DNA of 64,000 nucleotides from Dehalococcoidia bacterium UBA5748 (lineage in GTDB: Bacteria; Chloroflexota; Dehalococcoidia; Dehalococcoidales; UBA5627). A program made the translations under genes and the position numbers. Positions 8,381 to 17,999 of this stretch are shown here, piece by piece (position 1 is the stretch's first letter; each line of letters opens with the position of its first letter). The stretch covers positions 1-64,000 of the forward strand of contig DIFM01000026.1 in assembly GCA_002419135.1 (NCBI GenBank), in the 5' to 3' direction. Under the pieces are notes generated by a model. That model saw nothing but the letters and a program-made list of their open reading frames with translations, made no database searches and was not told the origin of the DNA.

Positions 8381-9715
8381 ATGGCAAAAGTTTGTGACAA
8401 TAAATATAATACCAGGTCGAGATTTTCTGTTGTAATAGAAAATTTCCTGGCAAAAGAATCTCTGAGCGGTACTTTTTTGTTCGGCGCCGCTCTGATTGCA
8501 ATGGTGTGGGCAAACTCATTTCTTGCCGGAGCCTACTTCGATTTGTGGAATACCCATATCAGCCTTGGCATCGGCAGTCATGCTATCGATATGAGCCTGG
8601 GGCACTGGATAAACGACGGGTTGATGGCGCTCTTTTTCCTGCTCATCGGGCTTGAGATAAAACGCGAAATGATGGTCGGAGAGCTTTCATCTCTCAGGCA
8701 GGCGGCTTTCCCGGTGGTAGCAGCTATCGGCGGAGTAACCCTGCCGGCTATTTTTTATATACTGATTAACATGCAGCCGGGCGGGCAAATGTCCGGTTTT
8801 GCCATTCCGATGGCAACCGATATCGCCTTTGTGCTCGGTTTTTTATTAATACTGGGTAGCCGGGTCCCGCTGTCTTTAAAAATATTCATTACCTCCATTG
8901 CCGTGGTAGATGACCTGGTTGCTATTGCCGTGATTGCCATTTTTTATACCGGTTCCATTGACTTTACATCGCTGGGATATGCGGCGATAGTGATTGCCGC
9001 TCTGGTGTTGATGAACCGTACCGGTATTAAAAAGCTGATGCCGTACCTGCTGTTGGGCATCGTGCTCTGGTTCTTCGTTGAATCCTCCGGTATTCACGCT
9101 ACTATTGCCGGTGTGGCGCTGGCGTTGACGATTCCGGTTCGTTCCCGTATCAGCGGGAGTCAGTTCTTAAATGTGTGCAGTGTCGAGTTAGCTGATTTCA
9201 AACAGGAAGAAGATAATCGCAAAAGCATACTTCTAACTTCACGGCAGCAGGATGCCCTTGAAGAGGTTCAAGATGCCTACGATGCGGTACAGAATCCTCT
9301 GGTGCGTCTGGAACACCAGTTGCACCCGTTTAGTGCTTTTATAGTAATGCCTATTTTTGCGCTGGCGAATGCCGGCGTTCAGATTTCGGGTGTGGAGTTT
9401 TCAATTTTGCAGCCGGTAACGCTGGGTATAATACTGGGGCTTGTTTTTGGGAAACCGCTGGGAATTATAGGTTTTACCTATATCGCCTCCCGTTTTGGCT
9501 GGGTAAAAAAACCGGACACGCTCTCATGGCGGCATATAATCGGCGCCGGTTTGCTTTGCGGTGTCGGGTTTACAATGTCCATATTTATCACAAACCTGGC
9601 CTTTGAGGATGCCGCTATGATTTCGCTTGCCAAACTCACCATCGTTGCCTGTTCTTTGCTTATGGGAATTATCGGGGTACTCTATCTGCGGCGTGCCTGT
9701 AAAGAGAACAATTAG
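8381..9715 (+). CDS. nhaA: Na+/H+ antiporter NhaA
   Basis: Exports Na+ in exchange for H+ across the inner membrane, for pH and sodium homeostasis. The protein has about 12 hydrophobic segments. Key family signatures are FFLLIGLEIKREMMVGEL, the paired aspartates in IAVVDDLVAIAVIAIFY (the ion-binding site), ATDIAFVLGF, and FALANAGV near residue 325. A hydrophilic loop at about residues 260-310 separates the two halves. The 444-residue length is normal for longer NhaA forms. TGGAG precedes the ATG. It stands divergent from the His-rich/NifU-like pair, and recA follows. Confidence 0.95.
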   Translation: MAKVCDNKYNTRSRFSVVIENFLAKESLSGTFLFGAALIAMVWANSFLAGAYFDLWNTHISLGIGSHAIDMSLGHWINDGLMALFFLLIGLEIKREMMVGELSSLRQAAFPVVAAIGGVTLPAIFYILINMQPGGQMSGFAIPMATDIAFVLGFLLILGSRVPLSLKIFITSIAVVDDLVAIAVIAIFYTGSIDFTSLGYAAIVIAALVLMNRTGIKKLMPYLLLGIVLWFFVESSGIHATIAGVALALTIPVRSRISGSQFLNVCSVELADFKQEEDNRKSILLTSRQQDALEEVQDAYDAVQNPLVRLEHQLHPFSAFIVMPIFALANAGVQISGVEFSILQPVTLGIILGLVFGKPLGIIGFTYIASRFGWVKKPDTLSWRHIIGAGLLCGVGFTMSIFITNLAFEDAAMISLAKLTIVACSLLMGIIGVLYLRRACKENN

Positions 9716-9777
9716 CCATTAGTTGCTGCATAATCGGTCAAAACGTAGCGGCAGTCATATATTAGCGCAAAATGCTC

Positions 9778-9806
9778 TTGTTAAGTCTCTGATATTATGT
9801 TATTAT
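9778..9806 (+). promoter_or_regulatory. Promoter of recA
   Basis: TTGTTA (9778-9783), a 17-base spacer and TATTAT (9801-9806) make a good sigma-70-type promoter ending 15 bases before the recA ATG. No palindromic LexA-like box was convincing around it. Confidence 0.6.
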
Positions 9807-9821
9807 GGCGATAGGCGAATT

Positions 9822-10835
9822 ATGGTCACAGAAAAAGAAAAAGCACTGGAACTGGCTGTCGGTCAGATAGAAAAACAATTCGGCAAGGGCTCGATTATGA
9901 AGCTCGGCGAAGCTTTTAATAAGCCGGCAGTCGAAGCTATTCCCAGTGGTTCGCTGGCACTAGATATCGCTTTAGGTGTAGGGGGTATCCCCAGAGGAAG
10001 GATTACAGAGGTATTCGGTCCCGAGGGGTCTGGAAAAACCACACTGGGTCAGCATATAATTGCCCAGGCTCAACAACGCGGAGGTACTGCCGCATATATA
10101 GATGTCGAGCACGCGCTCGACCCTGCTTACGCAGCCAAATGCGGAGTAAATCTTGAAGATCTTTTAATTTCACAGCCTGATACGGGTGAAGAAGCGCTTG
10201 AAATTTGTGAAGCGCTGGTAAGAAGCGGAGCTCTTGATGTAATCGTTATTGACAGCGTTGCCGCCCTGGTTCCGAGAGCGGAAATCGAGGGGGAAATGGG
10301 CGATGCTCACGTTGGATTACAGGCCAGATTAATGTCACAGGCGCTGCGAAAACTGACGGCGGCTATCGGCAGGTCGGGAACCGCGGTAATCTTCATCAAC
10401 CAGCTGCGAGAGAAAGTGGGCATTATATTCGGAAACCCGGAGGTAACACCGGGCGGGCGGGCTTTGAAGTTCTACAGCTCTGTCAGGATAGACCTGAGAA
10501 GAGTAGAAACAATCAAGCAGGGTAATACCGCTACCGGTACGCATGTTAAAGCTAAAGTGGTTAAGAACAAGGTTGCCCCTCCCTTTAGAGTAGCCGAATT
10601 CGACATTATGTTCGATTCGGGTATAAGCAAAGAGGGCAATATAGTTGATCTGGGTGTCGCGGCGGATATAATAAAGAAATCCGGGGCTTTTTACTCATAT
10701 GGTGACATTCGTCTGGGACAAGGTAGAGAGAGCGCCAAGAAATATCTGAAGGACAATCCCGAACCGGCTATCGAGATTGAACAGAAGATAAGAGCCTCGG
10801 CCGTCACCGGATTCAATGTTTCTAACGATGATTGA
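9822..10835 (+). CDS. recA: Recombinase RecA
   Basis: ATP-dependent strand-exchange protein for homologous recombination and SOS co-protease activity. Walker [10 protein letters not shown] is at about residues 66-74, Walker [11 protein letters not shown] follows, and the L1/L2 DNA-binding loops lie in [21 protein letters not shown] and [22 protein letters not shown] chose the ATG at 9822, which gives [23 protein letters not shown], the standard RecA start, and 337 residues; an upstream in-frame codon at 9723 would add 33 unrelated residues lying upstream of the promoter. The start has only a weak ribosome-binding site. recX follows after a hairpin. Confidence 0.97.
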   Translation: MVTEKEKALELAVGQIEKQFGKGSIMKLGEAFNKPAVEAIPSGSLALDIALGVGGIPRGRITEVFGPEGSGKTTLGQHIIAQAQQRGGTAAYIDVEHALDPAYAAKCGVNLEDLLISQPDTGEEALEICEALVRSGALDVIVIDSVAALVPRAEIEGEMGDAHVGLQARLMSQALRKLTAAIGRSGTAVIFINQLREKVGIIFGNPEVTPGGRALKFYSSVRIDLRRVETIKQGNTATGTHVKAKVVKNKVAPPFRVAEFDIMFDSGISKEGNIVDLGVAADIIKKSGAFYSYGDIRLGQGRESAKKYLKDNPEPAIEIEQKIRASAVTGFNVSNDD

Positions 10836-10883
10836 CCCGTCATGATTTGATGAGTTAATAGAAATAAGATAACCGGGCGTGAT

Positions 10884-10910
10884 AGAGCTGAGGCAGGTTG
10901 CCTCGGCTCT
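10884..10910 (+). terminator. Strong hairpin between recA and recX
   Basis: A 12-bp stem (10884-10895 with 10899-10910, one G-T pair) with a 3-base loop is followed by GCTTGTTT. It looks like an intrinsic terminator or attenuator that would lower recX expression relative to recA. Confidence 0.65.
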
Positions 10911-10937
10911 GCTTGTTTATAAGGGGTAACCTGTTAA

Positions 10938-11612
10938 ATGAGTAAGATATCCGGTTTGATTAAAGGCTCCGGTCGCGGTAAAACAATCAGGTTGTTTTTA
11001 GACGGTAAGTTTGCCTTCAGCCTGCAGGAAGAGGTTGTTTTAAACGAAAGGCTCGAGGTGGGTACGGAGTTGTCCCAACTCCGCATCGAATCTTTGCGGG
11101 AGAACAACCGTTATCAAAAATGCCTCGATACAGCCTTACGGCTTCTCAGTTACAGGCCCCGTAGTGAACGCGAGATAACCATGCGCTTGCAGCAGCGCGG
11201 CTTTTGCGAAAAAGATATTCAAGCCGCCTTATCCAATCTTAAGAAAATTGGCCTTATCAATGACAAGGATTTTGCCCGCTTCTGGAGGGATGACAGGCAA
11301 TCTTTCAATCCGCGCAGCCGCAAAATGACGGAAAGGGAGCTCAGGCAAAAGGGAGTTTCGCTCGATATTATTGAAGATGAGGTAAGCTCTATTGATGATA
11401 CTTCAAATGCTTACCGGGCGGCGCTTAAATATGCCCGCAATTTAAATACTGCTGATTACCCGGGCTTTCGCCGTCGTTTGGGGGAATACCTGAGACGGCG
11501 CGGCTTTGGTTATGATGTCATAAACGCTACTGTTACACGTTTATGGAATGAAAGAGAGAGGGGTGAGGCGGTTGACTTTTCTGAAGCTCAATCAAGAAGC
11601 GAAGGATATTAA
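10938..11612 (+). CDS. recX: Regulatory protein RecX
   Basis: RecX binds RecA filaments and damps recombinase activity. This 224-residue protein has an N-terminal beta-rich extension (ISGLIKGSGRGKTIRLFLDGKFAF) followed by three-helix RecX repeats with the typical LSYRPRSEREITMRLQQRGF and IDDKDFARFWRDDR-like segments. Genetic linkage immediately after recA supports the call. The gene is separated from recA by a strong hairpin, a common arrangement for limiting recX expression. The end of the gene is 49 bases before rny. Confidence 0.9.
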   Translation: MSKISGLIKGSGRGKTIRLFLDGKFAFSLQEEVVLNERLEVGTELSQLRIESLRENNRYQKCLDTALRLLSYRPRSEREITMRLQQRGFCEKDIQAALSNLKKIGLINDKDFARFWRDDRQSFNPRSRKMTERELRQKGVSLDIIEDEVSSIDDTSNAYRAALKYARNLNTADYPGFRRRLGEYLRRRGFGYDVINATVTRLWNERERGEAVDFSEAQSRSEGY

Positions 11613-11661
11613 CCGTCCGTCGACACCCGGACCTAAAAATAATATAGGAGGAATATAATAA

Positions 11662-13200
11662 ATGGGTATTACAGAGATATTAGCTATATTTTTTAGCTTT
11701 GTAATCGGTGTTATATTTGGCGGAATGGCTATGTTTCTCTCAAGAAGTATGCTAGCAAATCACCAGATTCGCATCGCCCAAAGAAAAGCAGCCAAGATAC
11801 TGGCGGAAGCCAGAACTGAGGCAAAAGATATTCTGGATGAGAACAAGAAAGAAATAGACAAGCTTAAATTAATGAATGAAGCCGAATACAAGGAGAGAAG
11901 AGCGGAAATACAGAGACAGGAAAATCGGCTGACACAAAAGGAATCATCGCTCGAACACAAGCTGGAAGATGCCGTTGGGCGCGAACGCAATCTGATTGCA
12001 AAAGAGAAAGAACTGGAGTCTATTAAAGACAATCTGGCTGAGGTAAAAGAAAATCAGTTGAAACAACTCGAACTGATTTCAAGCCTGACCAGCGATGAAG
12101 CCAAGCAGATGCTTTTAGACAAAGTCGAGGTTGAAATCCAGGAAGAAGCGGGACGACGTCTTCGCGATTGGGAAATTAAAATCAAAGAAGAAGCGGACGA
12201 GAAAGCGCGCGGCATTTTATCGCATGTAATACAGCGCAGCGCCTCGGAAATCGTATCCGAAACCACTGCCAGCGTTGTCAACATACCCAATGATGAGATG
12301 AAAGGCAGGCTTATCGGCAGGGAAGGCCGCAATATCCGTGCTTTGGAACAGGCGACCGGTGTCGACCTTATAATCGACGACACACCGGAAGCGGTAACCA
12401 TATCGAGCTTCGACCCGGTACGCCGTGAAATTGCCTATCAAGCCCTTAGTAAACTGATTTTGGACGGACGTATCCATCCGGCGCGTATCGAAGAAATCGT
12501 TGCCAAGACCAAAGAGGAAGTTGAAACAGCTATGGTACAGGCCGGAGAGCAGGCTGCTTTGCAGGTCGGTGTTACCAGGCTGCACCCCGAGCTTATCAAG
12601 CTGCTGGGGAGGCTGAAATATAGAACCAGTTACGGTCAGAATGTGCTGGCTCACAGCATCGAGGTTGCCCACTTTTCGGGGATGATAGCAGCTGAACTGG
12701 GTGTAAATGTAGCCCTGGCAAAGCGTGCCGGGCTGTTGCACGATATCGGCAAGGCGGTCGACCGTGAAATAGAGGGTACGCATGCCGCTATCGGCGCTGA
12801 CCTTGTGAAACAATGGGATAAATCCAAGGAAGTTGTCAAGGGTGTAGCCGAACACCATATGGAAACCGGCGATACCAGCATCTGGGGCTTTATAGTCTCA
12901 GCGGCAGACGCTATTTCAAGTGCCAGGCCGGGTGCCAGGCGCGAATCCCTCGAGAACTATCTCAAACGTTTGAAATCTCTGGAAGAAATTGCCGATGGGT
13001 TCAAGGGTGTCGATAAATCGTATGCCATTCAGGCCGGACGCGAAGTGCGTATACTGGTCAAACCGGATGAGGTTGATGATTTATCCGCAATGAGGCTTGC
13101 CCGTGATATCGTCAAGAAAATTGAGGACAGTCTCGAGTACCCGGGTCAAATCCGAGTGATTGTCCTGCGCGAAACCAGGGCTATTGATTACGCTAAATAG
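11662..13200 (+). CDS. rny: Ribonuclease Y
   Basis: Membrane-anchored endoribonuclease that starts mRNA decay in bacteria lacking RNase E. Order of parts: N-terminal membrane helix (about residues 5-27), long charged coiled coil (about 35-190), KH domain with [23 protein letters not shown] (about 210-275), then an HD domain with [10 protein letters not shown] and catalytic His360-Asp361 in LLHDIGKA. The 512-residue length matches the family. AGGAGG lies ahead of the ATG. In many related genomes it sits next to the ymdB-like gene, as here. Confidence 0.96.
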   Translation: MGITEILAIFFSFVIGVIFGGMAMFLSRSMLANHQIRIAQRKAAKILAEARTEAKDILDENKKEIDKLKLMNEAEYKERRAEIQRQENRLTQKESSLEHKLEDAVGRERNLIAKEKELESIKDNLAEVKENQLKQLELISSLTSDEAKQMLLDKVEVEIQEEAGRRLRDWEIKIKEEADEKARGILSHVIQRSASEIVSETTASVVNIPNDEMKGRLIGREGRNIRALEQATGVDLIIDDTPEAVTISSFDPVRREIAYQALSKLILDGRIHPARIEEIVAKTKEEVETAMVQAGEQAALQVGVTRLHPELIKLLGRLKYRTSYGQNVLAHSIEVAHFSGMIAAELGVNVALAKRAGLLHDIGKAVDREIEGTHAAIGADLVKQWDKSKEVVKGVAEHHMETGDTSIWGFIVSAADAISSARPGARRESLENYLKRLKSLEEIADGFKGVDKSYAIQAGREVRILVKPDEVDDLSAMRLARDIVKKIEDSLEYPGQIRVIVLRETRAIDYAK

Positions 13201-13420
13201 AGGTTAATATAATTTATTCCCGTTACAATCCTTCGACAGGCACAGGACGAACGGGAATAAACAATTCGTGGTGAGAGGTTAATAAAATCGTTCGTGGTGA
13301 GCTTGTCGAACCATAACGGTTTGGATGCTAAATTGGGAAAATTTTGAGTCTAATATGAAATTTGAAATAATTGAGAGGTTTTAACAGGGGCATTAAGTAT
13401 CAGTCCTGTTAAGAAAAGAA
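13201..13420. repeat. Interspersed repeats and promoter between rny and the ymdB-like gene
   Basis: The gap has a CTTCGACAGGCACAGGACGAACGGG piece at about 13231-13255, a truncated TTCGTGGTGAG piece at about 13265, and a full CGTTCGTGGTGAGC/TTGTCGAACCATAACGG copy at 13289-13319. The rightmost 50 bases look like promoter DNA. Confidence 0.65.
13371..13412 (+). promoter_or_regulatory. Promoter plus inverted repeat before the ymdB-like gene
   Basis: TTGAGA (13371-13376), 17 bases, TAAGTA (13394-13399) form a plausible promoter. TTAACAGG (13381-13388) and CCTGTTAA (13405-13412) are a perfect 8-bp inverted repeat bracketing the -10 box, a possible operator or 5' hairpin. Confidence 0.45.
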
Positions 13421-14191
13421 GTGTTAGTATTATCAATCGGAGATATAATCGGAAGACCCGGTAGGCAGGCGATTGAAAAATTATTGCCCGACTTGAAAAA
13501 GGGGTATAAACCGGACCTGGTGATTGCCAACGGCGAAAATGTCGCCGGCGGTATCGGTTTGACAAAGCTGACCGCGGAAGACCTGCTTAAAGCAGGTGTG
13601 GACGTTATTACCTCCGGCAACCATATCTGGGCACAGAAGGACATTCTACCCTGTCTCGACAGCGATATGCCGATAATCCGCCCTATGAACTATCCGCCCG
13701 GATTGCCCGGTAACGGGTACATCGTCTTCCAAAAAAAGGCGGTGGTGGTCAATCTGATCGGCAGAACCTTTATCGGCAATTTCGATTGCCCATTCCGTGC
13801 TATGGATGACCTGCTGGAAAGACTTGCCGGACAGTATAAAATCATCATCATCGATTTTCATGCCGAAGCGACATCGGAAAAGATGGCTCTCGGGAGATAT
13901 CTGGACGGGCGCGTCAGCGCCATACTGGGTACTCATACTCACGTCGGTACCATAGATTCCCAGATTCTGCCTCAGGGAACGGCTTATGTTACCGATATCG
14001 GTATGACAGGGCCGGTAGATTCGGTCATCGGTGATGATGCCGATGCCGTTATAGAACGTTTCCTGAGCATGATTCCCAAGCGCCTTTCGGTCGGTAAGGG
14101 AAAGGTATTATTTACAGGTATTTTGACAGAGATAGATGATGCAACCGGAAAAGCTGTAAGCATCGAAAGAATTTCAGAGGAGATTATTTAA
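13421..14191 (+). CDS. YmdB-family metallophosphoesterase
   Basis: A calcineurin-like phosphoesterase of the YmdB group; Bacillus YmdB hydrolyses cyclic nucleotides and interacts with RNase Y. The metal-binding residues are visible in SIGDIIGRPGRQA, ANGENVAGGIGL, SGNHIW, DFHAEATSEK and GTHTHVGTID. The 256-residue length is normal. The start GTG at 13421 has only an A-rich upstream stretch. It follows rny after a repeat-bearing gap and overlaps the PHP gene by one base (TAATG), indicating translational coupling with it. Confidence 0.92.
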   Translation: MLVLSIGDIIGRPGRQAIEKLLPDLKKGYKPDLVIANGENVAGGIGLTKLTAEDLLKAGVDVITSGNHIWAQKDILPCLDSDMPIIRPMNYPPGLPGNGYIVFQKKAVVVNLIGRTFIGNFDCPFRAMDDLLERLAGQYKIIIIDFHAEATSEKMALGRYLDGRVSAILGTHTHVGTIDSQILPQGTAYVTDIGMTGPVDSVIGDDADAVIERFLSMIPKRLSVGKGKVLFTGILTEIDDATGKAVSIERISEEII

Positions 14192-15024
14192 TGGGACAGG
14201 TAGACCTTCACGTTCATACGTCTGTTTCCGACGGCAAATACACTCCTGAAGAAATAGTCCGAAAAGCTGCCGACGTCGGGTTGAAATATCTGGCGATTTG
14301 CGACCACGATACGGTGGACGGGGTTGCTGCGGCAATCGAATCCGCCAAAAGTTATCCTCAGCTTACTGTCATCCCCGGAGTCGAGATGAGCACTCTGGCC
14401 GTTGGCAGCGAAGTGCATATGCTGGGTTATTTTGTGGACTACACTGACGTCGATTTTAAAAATATCCTTGCCGAGGTCAGCGACTCCCGTATCGGCAGAG
14501 CGCAGGCTATGGTAGACAAGCTCAATGAAATGGGTATGAAAATAGAATGGTCACGCGTACAGGAACTGGCAGGTGACGGCACTATCGGACGCCCGCATAT
14601 CGCAAATGCCATGCTGGAGAAGGGCTACGTTTCCACTTTCAAAGAAGCTTTCGATAAGTATATTGCGCAGGGCGGTCCGGCTTATGTCGAGCGTAGTAAG
14701 ATAACTCCTGTTGAAGCAGTTAAAATAATAATAAAAGCCGGAGGATTACCGGTTTTGGCACACCCCTTAACCGTAAATGAGCGCGAGAAATTGATTGCCG
14801 AACTGAAAGAAGCCGGACTGGTCGGGATGGAGGTTTACTACGATAACTATTCCCCAGATGAAAGGAAAACGCTGGCAAAGCTGGCGGCAAAGTACAGTCT
14901 GATAGCTGCCGGCGGCAGTGATTACCACGGCATAGACGATGCAGTAGAAACGCTGCCGGGTGAATCCGAAACACCTTTAGAAGCGGCGGAGAAGTTGATA
15001 GCTCTATCCGGACAAAAAGTCTGA
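14191..15024 (+). CDS. PHP-domain metal-dependent phosphoesterase
   Basis: A polymerase-and-histidinol-phosphatase (PHP) domain protein close to the YciV/RnaAM group, which acts on 3',5'-bisphosphonucleotides or short RNA 5' ends. Metal ligands show in DLHVHTSVSDG, CDHDTVDG, PGVEMS, HPLTVNE and GSDYHG. The central region, including TIGRPHIANAML, is the usual insert of this subgroup. AGAGGAG lies before the ATG, which shares a base with the stop codon of the preceding phosphoesterase. Neighbouring rny and the ymdB-like gene suggest a nucleotide or RNA turnover cluster. Confidence 0.9.
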   Translation: MGQVDLHVHTSVSDGKYTPEEIVRKAADVGLKYLAICDHDTVDGVAAAIESAKSYPQLTVIPGVEMSTLAVGSEVHMLGYFVDYTDVDFKNILAEVSDSRIGRAQAMVDKLNEMGMKIEWSRVQELAGDGTIGRPHIANAMLEKGYVSTFKEAFDKYIAQGGPAYVERSKITPVEAVKIIIKAGGLPVLAHPLTVNEREKLIAELKEAGLVGMEVYYDNYSPDERKTLAKLAAKYSLIAAGGSDYHGIDDAVETLPGESETPLEAAEKLIALSGQKV

Positions 15025-15057
15025 TCTGCATTCAAAATCCGGTAATACGGGGTATAT

Positions 15058-15738
15058 ATGGTCCTTGAGTTTATATTATTGCTGATTGCAGGTTATATTT
15101 TAGGCTCGATACACGCCGGATACCTGCTGTCGAAGTGGTTTTATCACATAGATATACGGGAGCACGGCACCGGAAAAATCGGCGCTTCAAACGTTATGCG
15201 CGTCACATCGAAGTGGCTGGCAATACCGGTAACGCTGTGCGATATAGGCAAAGGCGCTCTGGCAGTCTGGCTTGCTCAACTGGTTGGTCTGGAAGGTTGG
15301 GCGCAGGTTACCGTCGGTCTTGCGGCCATTATCGGTCATAACTGGCCGGTTTTTCTTAATTTCAAGGGGGGGCGGGGTATTTTTACCAGCCTGGGAGTGA
15401 TTACAATGATATCCCCCATAATAGGACTTATCGTGCTGGTGGTAACATATCTGTTTGCGCCGGTTAAACAAGTGGCATTCGGTGTTTTCCTTGCGTTGTT
15501 CTCACTGCCCTTTTTAAGCTGGTTTTTATATCAGCCTTTCGGCGTGGAAGACAGGCTGGGTGTAACGCTGGGATTTGTTGCTCTAGCTTTAACTGCTTTT
15601 TTTACAAGGTTGGCTGTTCCAAGGACTGAGCTTGGTCGCGAAACACCGGTGGCAGAACTGTTTCTCAACCGCCTGTTTCTCGACCGGGATATCAGGGATG
15701 CCAAAGCCTGGCTCAACCGGAAAAAAGGAGATAATTAG
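15058..15738 (+). CDS. plsY: Glycerol-3-phosphate acyltransferase PlsY
   Basis: Integral-membrane enzyme moving acyl groups from acyl-phosphate to glycerol 3-phosphate, the first step of phospholipid synthesis. Family motifs are GSIHAGYLLSKW near the N-terminus, GTGKIGASNVMR (the glycerol-phosphate loop) and NFKGGRGIFTSLG. About six hydrophobic segments are present. The 226-residue length is slightly longer than the usual 200, with the extra residues in the C-terminal tail after TELGRETPVAE. It is 33 bases after the PHP gene and 8 bases before the next gene, so it is part of the same transcript. Confidence 0.92.
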   Translation: MVLEFILLLIAGYILGSIHAGYLLSKWFYHIDIREHGTGKIGASNVMRVTSKWLAIPVTLCDIGKGALAVWLAQLVGLEGWAQVTVGLAAIIGHNWPVFLNFKGGRGIFTSLGVITMISPIIGLIVLVVTYLFAPVKQVAFGVFLALFSLPFLSWFLYQPFGVEDRLGVTLGFVALALTAFFTRLAVPRTELGRETPVAELFLNRLFLDRDIRDAKAWLNRKKGDN

Positions 15739-15746
15739 TACATAGC

Positions 15747-16247
15747 ATGGAAACTATGAGATGCGCCGAGCATCCGGATGTAGAAACCGGTCTGCGCTGC
15801 GGTAAATGCGATAAACCTATATGCCCCAAATGCATGGTGGAAACGCCCGTGGGCGCGCGTTGCCGCGAATGTGCGCGGGTAAACAAACTGCCCACCTATG
15901 ATGTGAGTAACAGACAGATGTTAATATCATCCGGTGTCGGTCTTTTAATAGCTGTCGCTTACGGTTTTCTGTGGGGAATGGTGAGCCTGTTTGTCAATTT
16001 TATGTTCCTGAATCTGCTGTTGGGAGCCGGCGCCGGCTACGTAATCAGTGAGGGAATGAGCCGGGTTATAAACCGTAAAAGGGGAACAAAACTGACAGTA
16101 ATTGCCGGCGCTTTGGTTTTAGTAAGCGGCTTTGCCAGCATTTTCACACCGTTAGGTATCATTTTTTCATCTTCCCCCCAGTTCATTCTGCTGGATATTC
16201 TGGCGGTCGGTATCGGTATTTACGTTGCCGTTAACCGTTTGAGGTAG
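15747..16247 (+). CDS. B-box-like zinc-binding membrane protein
   Basis: The N-terminal 45 residues carry a B-box-type Cys/His zinc site: MRCAEHPDVETGLRCGKC, ICPKCMVE and GARCRECAR. About four hydrophobic segments follow, from residue 55 to the end. Such fusions are frequent in Chloroflexota and actinobacteria, sometimes fused to rhomboid proteases, but no rhomboid domain is present. Function is unknown. The start is 8 bases after plsY in the same direction, so it is likely co-transcribed with it. Confidence 0.75.
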   Translation: METMRCAEHPDVETGLRCGKCDKPICPKCMVETPVGARCRECARVNKLPTYDVSNRQMLISSGVGLLIAVAYGFLWGMVSLFVNFMFLNLLLGAGAGYVISEGMSRVINRKRGTKLTVIAGALVLVSGFASIFTPLGIIFSSSPQFILLDILAVGIGIYVAVNRLR

Positions 16248-16656
16248 GGTACTGATAATATAGGAAATCTGTTTTATATTTTATAGAAAAATTCGAGAAT
16301 ACCCCTTAGCTTGCTAGGGGGATGAATCGAGGTGGAGTTGAGTGGTAACGTTCCTTCTCTCCCCTAAATGCCTCCCAGCTTGCTGGGGGGTTCTTTACTT
16401 AATCTATTCGCGTTCGTCCTCGTATCTTGTCGAAGGATGTGCCTTTTTGAAGGGATTTGCGAATTTGGGGAGACTTTTAACTCCTTTAAGTTACTGGGTA
16501 TATAAACGGCCGTTATGGTTCGACAGGCTCACCACGAACGGCTAATATTAAGGCTCACCACGAACGACTTCTTAATTTCCGTAAATACTGAGAGTGCTTC
16601 GTGATGAGAATGGAATAAGACTTAAATTATGCTGATTGGATTACTGCAATTATAGT
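16248..16656. repeat. Repeat-filled convergent gap
   Basis: No gene is supported. Two related hairpins with an AGCTTGCT core are present: CCCCTTAGC/TTGCTAGGGG at 16302-16320 and CCTCCCAGCT/TGCTGGGGGG at 16371-16390. A CCGTTATGGTTCGAC/AGGCTCACCACGAACG unit lies at 16510-16540, followed by a partial second copy of its right half at about 16552-16567. The hairpins may also serve as terminators for the genes that converge here. Confidence 0.65.
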
Positions 16657-17433
16657 CTACTTGTAAAACAACCTGTCTTTAACCTGGTGAGCTATGGCAG
16701 ACATCGTCTCGCCTGCTTTGGCATGAACGACAATGCTGGCTTGTGCGTCGAAAGGAGTGGGCGTGAGGTTAATTATTACCAGTATTGAGCCGGAATCTAC
16801 CGCATAAGCCGGCAGATACGAAGCAGGATACACAGTCAGCCCGGAGCCGATGACTATCATCAGGTCGCAGGTGCAGGCGCGCTTCATAGCCTCGTTTAAG
16901 GTGTCTTCCGGCAGCGGTTCCCCGAAAAAGACCACATCTGCTTTTAAGATGCCCCCGCATTCCTCGCAGTATGGCGGTTCAGTTCCCGTTGTCTTTTCCA
17001 TAACCTGTTGAAACGGGTATCTTCTGCCGCAGCTTAAACAAACAAAGGATTGCATATTGCCGTGCAGCTCGAGGACACGCTTATACGGAACACCCGCTTT
17101 TTGGTGCAGATTGTCTATGTTCTGTGTTATCACGCAGTCCAGTTTTCCCAGATGATATAGTTCGGCTATCGCCAAGTGGGCTTTGTTGGGTTCGGCAGAA
17201 ATACTGAGTTCCTTAAAAAGTGCCCATTGTCTGCGGCGGGCGTCGGGATTATTTAAAAATCTCTCGTAGGAAAAGTCCTCCGGGTCGAAACGCCCCCAGA
17301 TACCGCCAGGACCGCGAAAATCGGGTATGCCGGATTCCGTGCTGATACCGGCGCCGGTAAAAAAGGTCAAGCGCCTCGATTGTAGAATCAACTCTGCAAT
17401 CTTGTCTACTTTAGGGTCGTGATATTGCTCCAT
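16657..17433 (-). CDS. cobB: Sir2-family NAD-dependent protein deacylase
   Basis: Removes acyl groups from lysines using NAD. Signature segments are FTGAGISTESGIPDFRGPGGIW (NAD binding), QNIDNLHQKAG, the catalytic His in LELHGNM, a zinc ribbon of four cysteines (CLSCGRRY ... CEECGG) and GSGLTVYPASYLP. The 258-residue length is standard. It lies last in a three-gene reverse operon and overlaps the GNAT acetyltransferase by 23 bases, putting a deacylase and an acetyltransferase under coupled translation. Confidence 0.94.
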   Translation of the reverse strand: MEQYHDPKVDKIAELILQSRRLTFFTGAGISTESGIPDFRGPGGIWGRFDPEDFSYERFLNNPDARRRQWALFKELSISAEPNKAHLAIAELYHLGKLDCVITQNIDNLHQKAGVPYKRVLELHGNMQSFVCLSCGRRYPFQQVMEKTTGTEPPYCEECGGILKADVVFFGEPLPEDTLNEAMKRACTCDLMIVIGSGLTVYPASYLPAYAVDSGSILVIINLTPTPFDAQASIVVHAKAGETMSAIAHQVKDRLFYK

Positions 17434-17998
17434 CTTTCTCTCTCATAATATCAGCGGGGATAAGTGAATACATAACCCCATCCATAATTTGCCCGTGTTG
17501 ATATATCATATTTCTTAAAACACCTTCGCGGACTGCTCCTATTTTTTCGGCTACCCGCTGGCTGGCAGTGTTATCTGTTGCAGCTTTGATTTCGATACGG
17601 TTAAAATGCAGCCTTTCGAAACCGAATCTTGCCAGTAACAGGGTAGCTGATGATGCCACTCCCAGATTACAATACTGCTTTCTTATCCAGTATCCCAGGT
17701 TGGCTGTCATATTCTGATAATCGATGCGATTCAAACCGCACCAACCCATAACATTCTCTGTAGCCGGGTGAATAATGGTAAAGTTGTATTCCATTCCCCT
17801 GCCCCAAATAGTTTCACAGGCTTTCAGCCAGGTGCGGCTGTCACCAATATCATAATCTTTGGTAGCCCATGGCAGCCACTTCTCAAGTTCGTCAATTGAT
17901 TCACGGACTGCATTATAATGTTCCTGCGCGTCTTCCACGCTGCAGCAGCGCAATAGCACTTCCCCGTCGCTTAAAGTTATGGTTTTTTCGATTTTCAT
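17411..17998 (-). CDS. GNAT acetyltransferase, RimJ/RimL type
   Basis: Acetyl-CoA-dependent N-acetyltransferase of the family that includes RimL and RimJ (ribosomal protein N-terminal acetylation) and spermidine acetyltransferases. The 195-residue protein has the order MGWCGLNRIDYQN, LGYWIRKQYCNLGVASSATLLLARFGFE and ATDNTASQRVAEKIGAVREGVLR typical of the fold. I set the start at the ATG ending at 17998, one base after the stop of the upstream glycosylase gene; an ATG 15 bases further up would overlap it. The exact acceptor is unknown. Confidence 0.88.
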   Translation of the reverse strand: MKIEKTITLSDGEVLLRCCSVEDAQEHYNAVRESIDELEKWLPWATKDYDIGDSRTWLKACETIWGRGMEYNFTIIHPATENVMGWCGLNRIDYQNMTANLGYWIRKQYCNLGVASSATLLLARFGFERLHFNRIEIKAATDNTASQRVAEKIGAVREGVLRNMIYQHGQIMDGVMYSLIPADIMREKDGAISRP

Positions 17999-17999
17999 T

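Noticed and set aside
10884..10910. LexA or SOS operator between recA and recX
   Set aside because: The structure is a 12-bp GC-rich hairpin with 3-base loop, which fits a terminator, not a protein-binding box.
12217..12858. 213-codon frame antisense to rny
   Set aside because: Shadow of the KH-HD part of RNase Y with no independent support.
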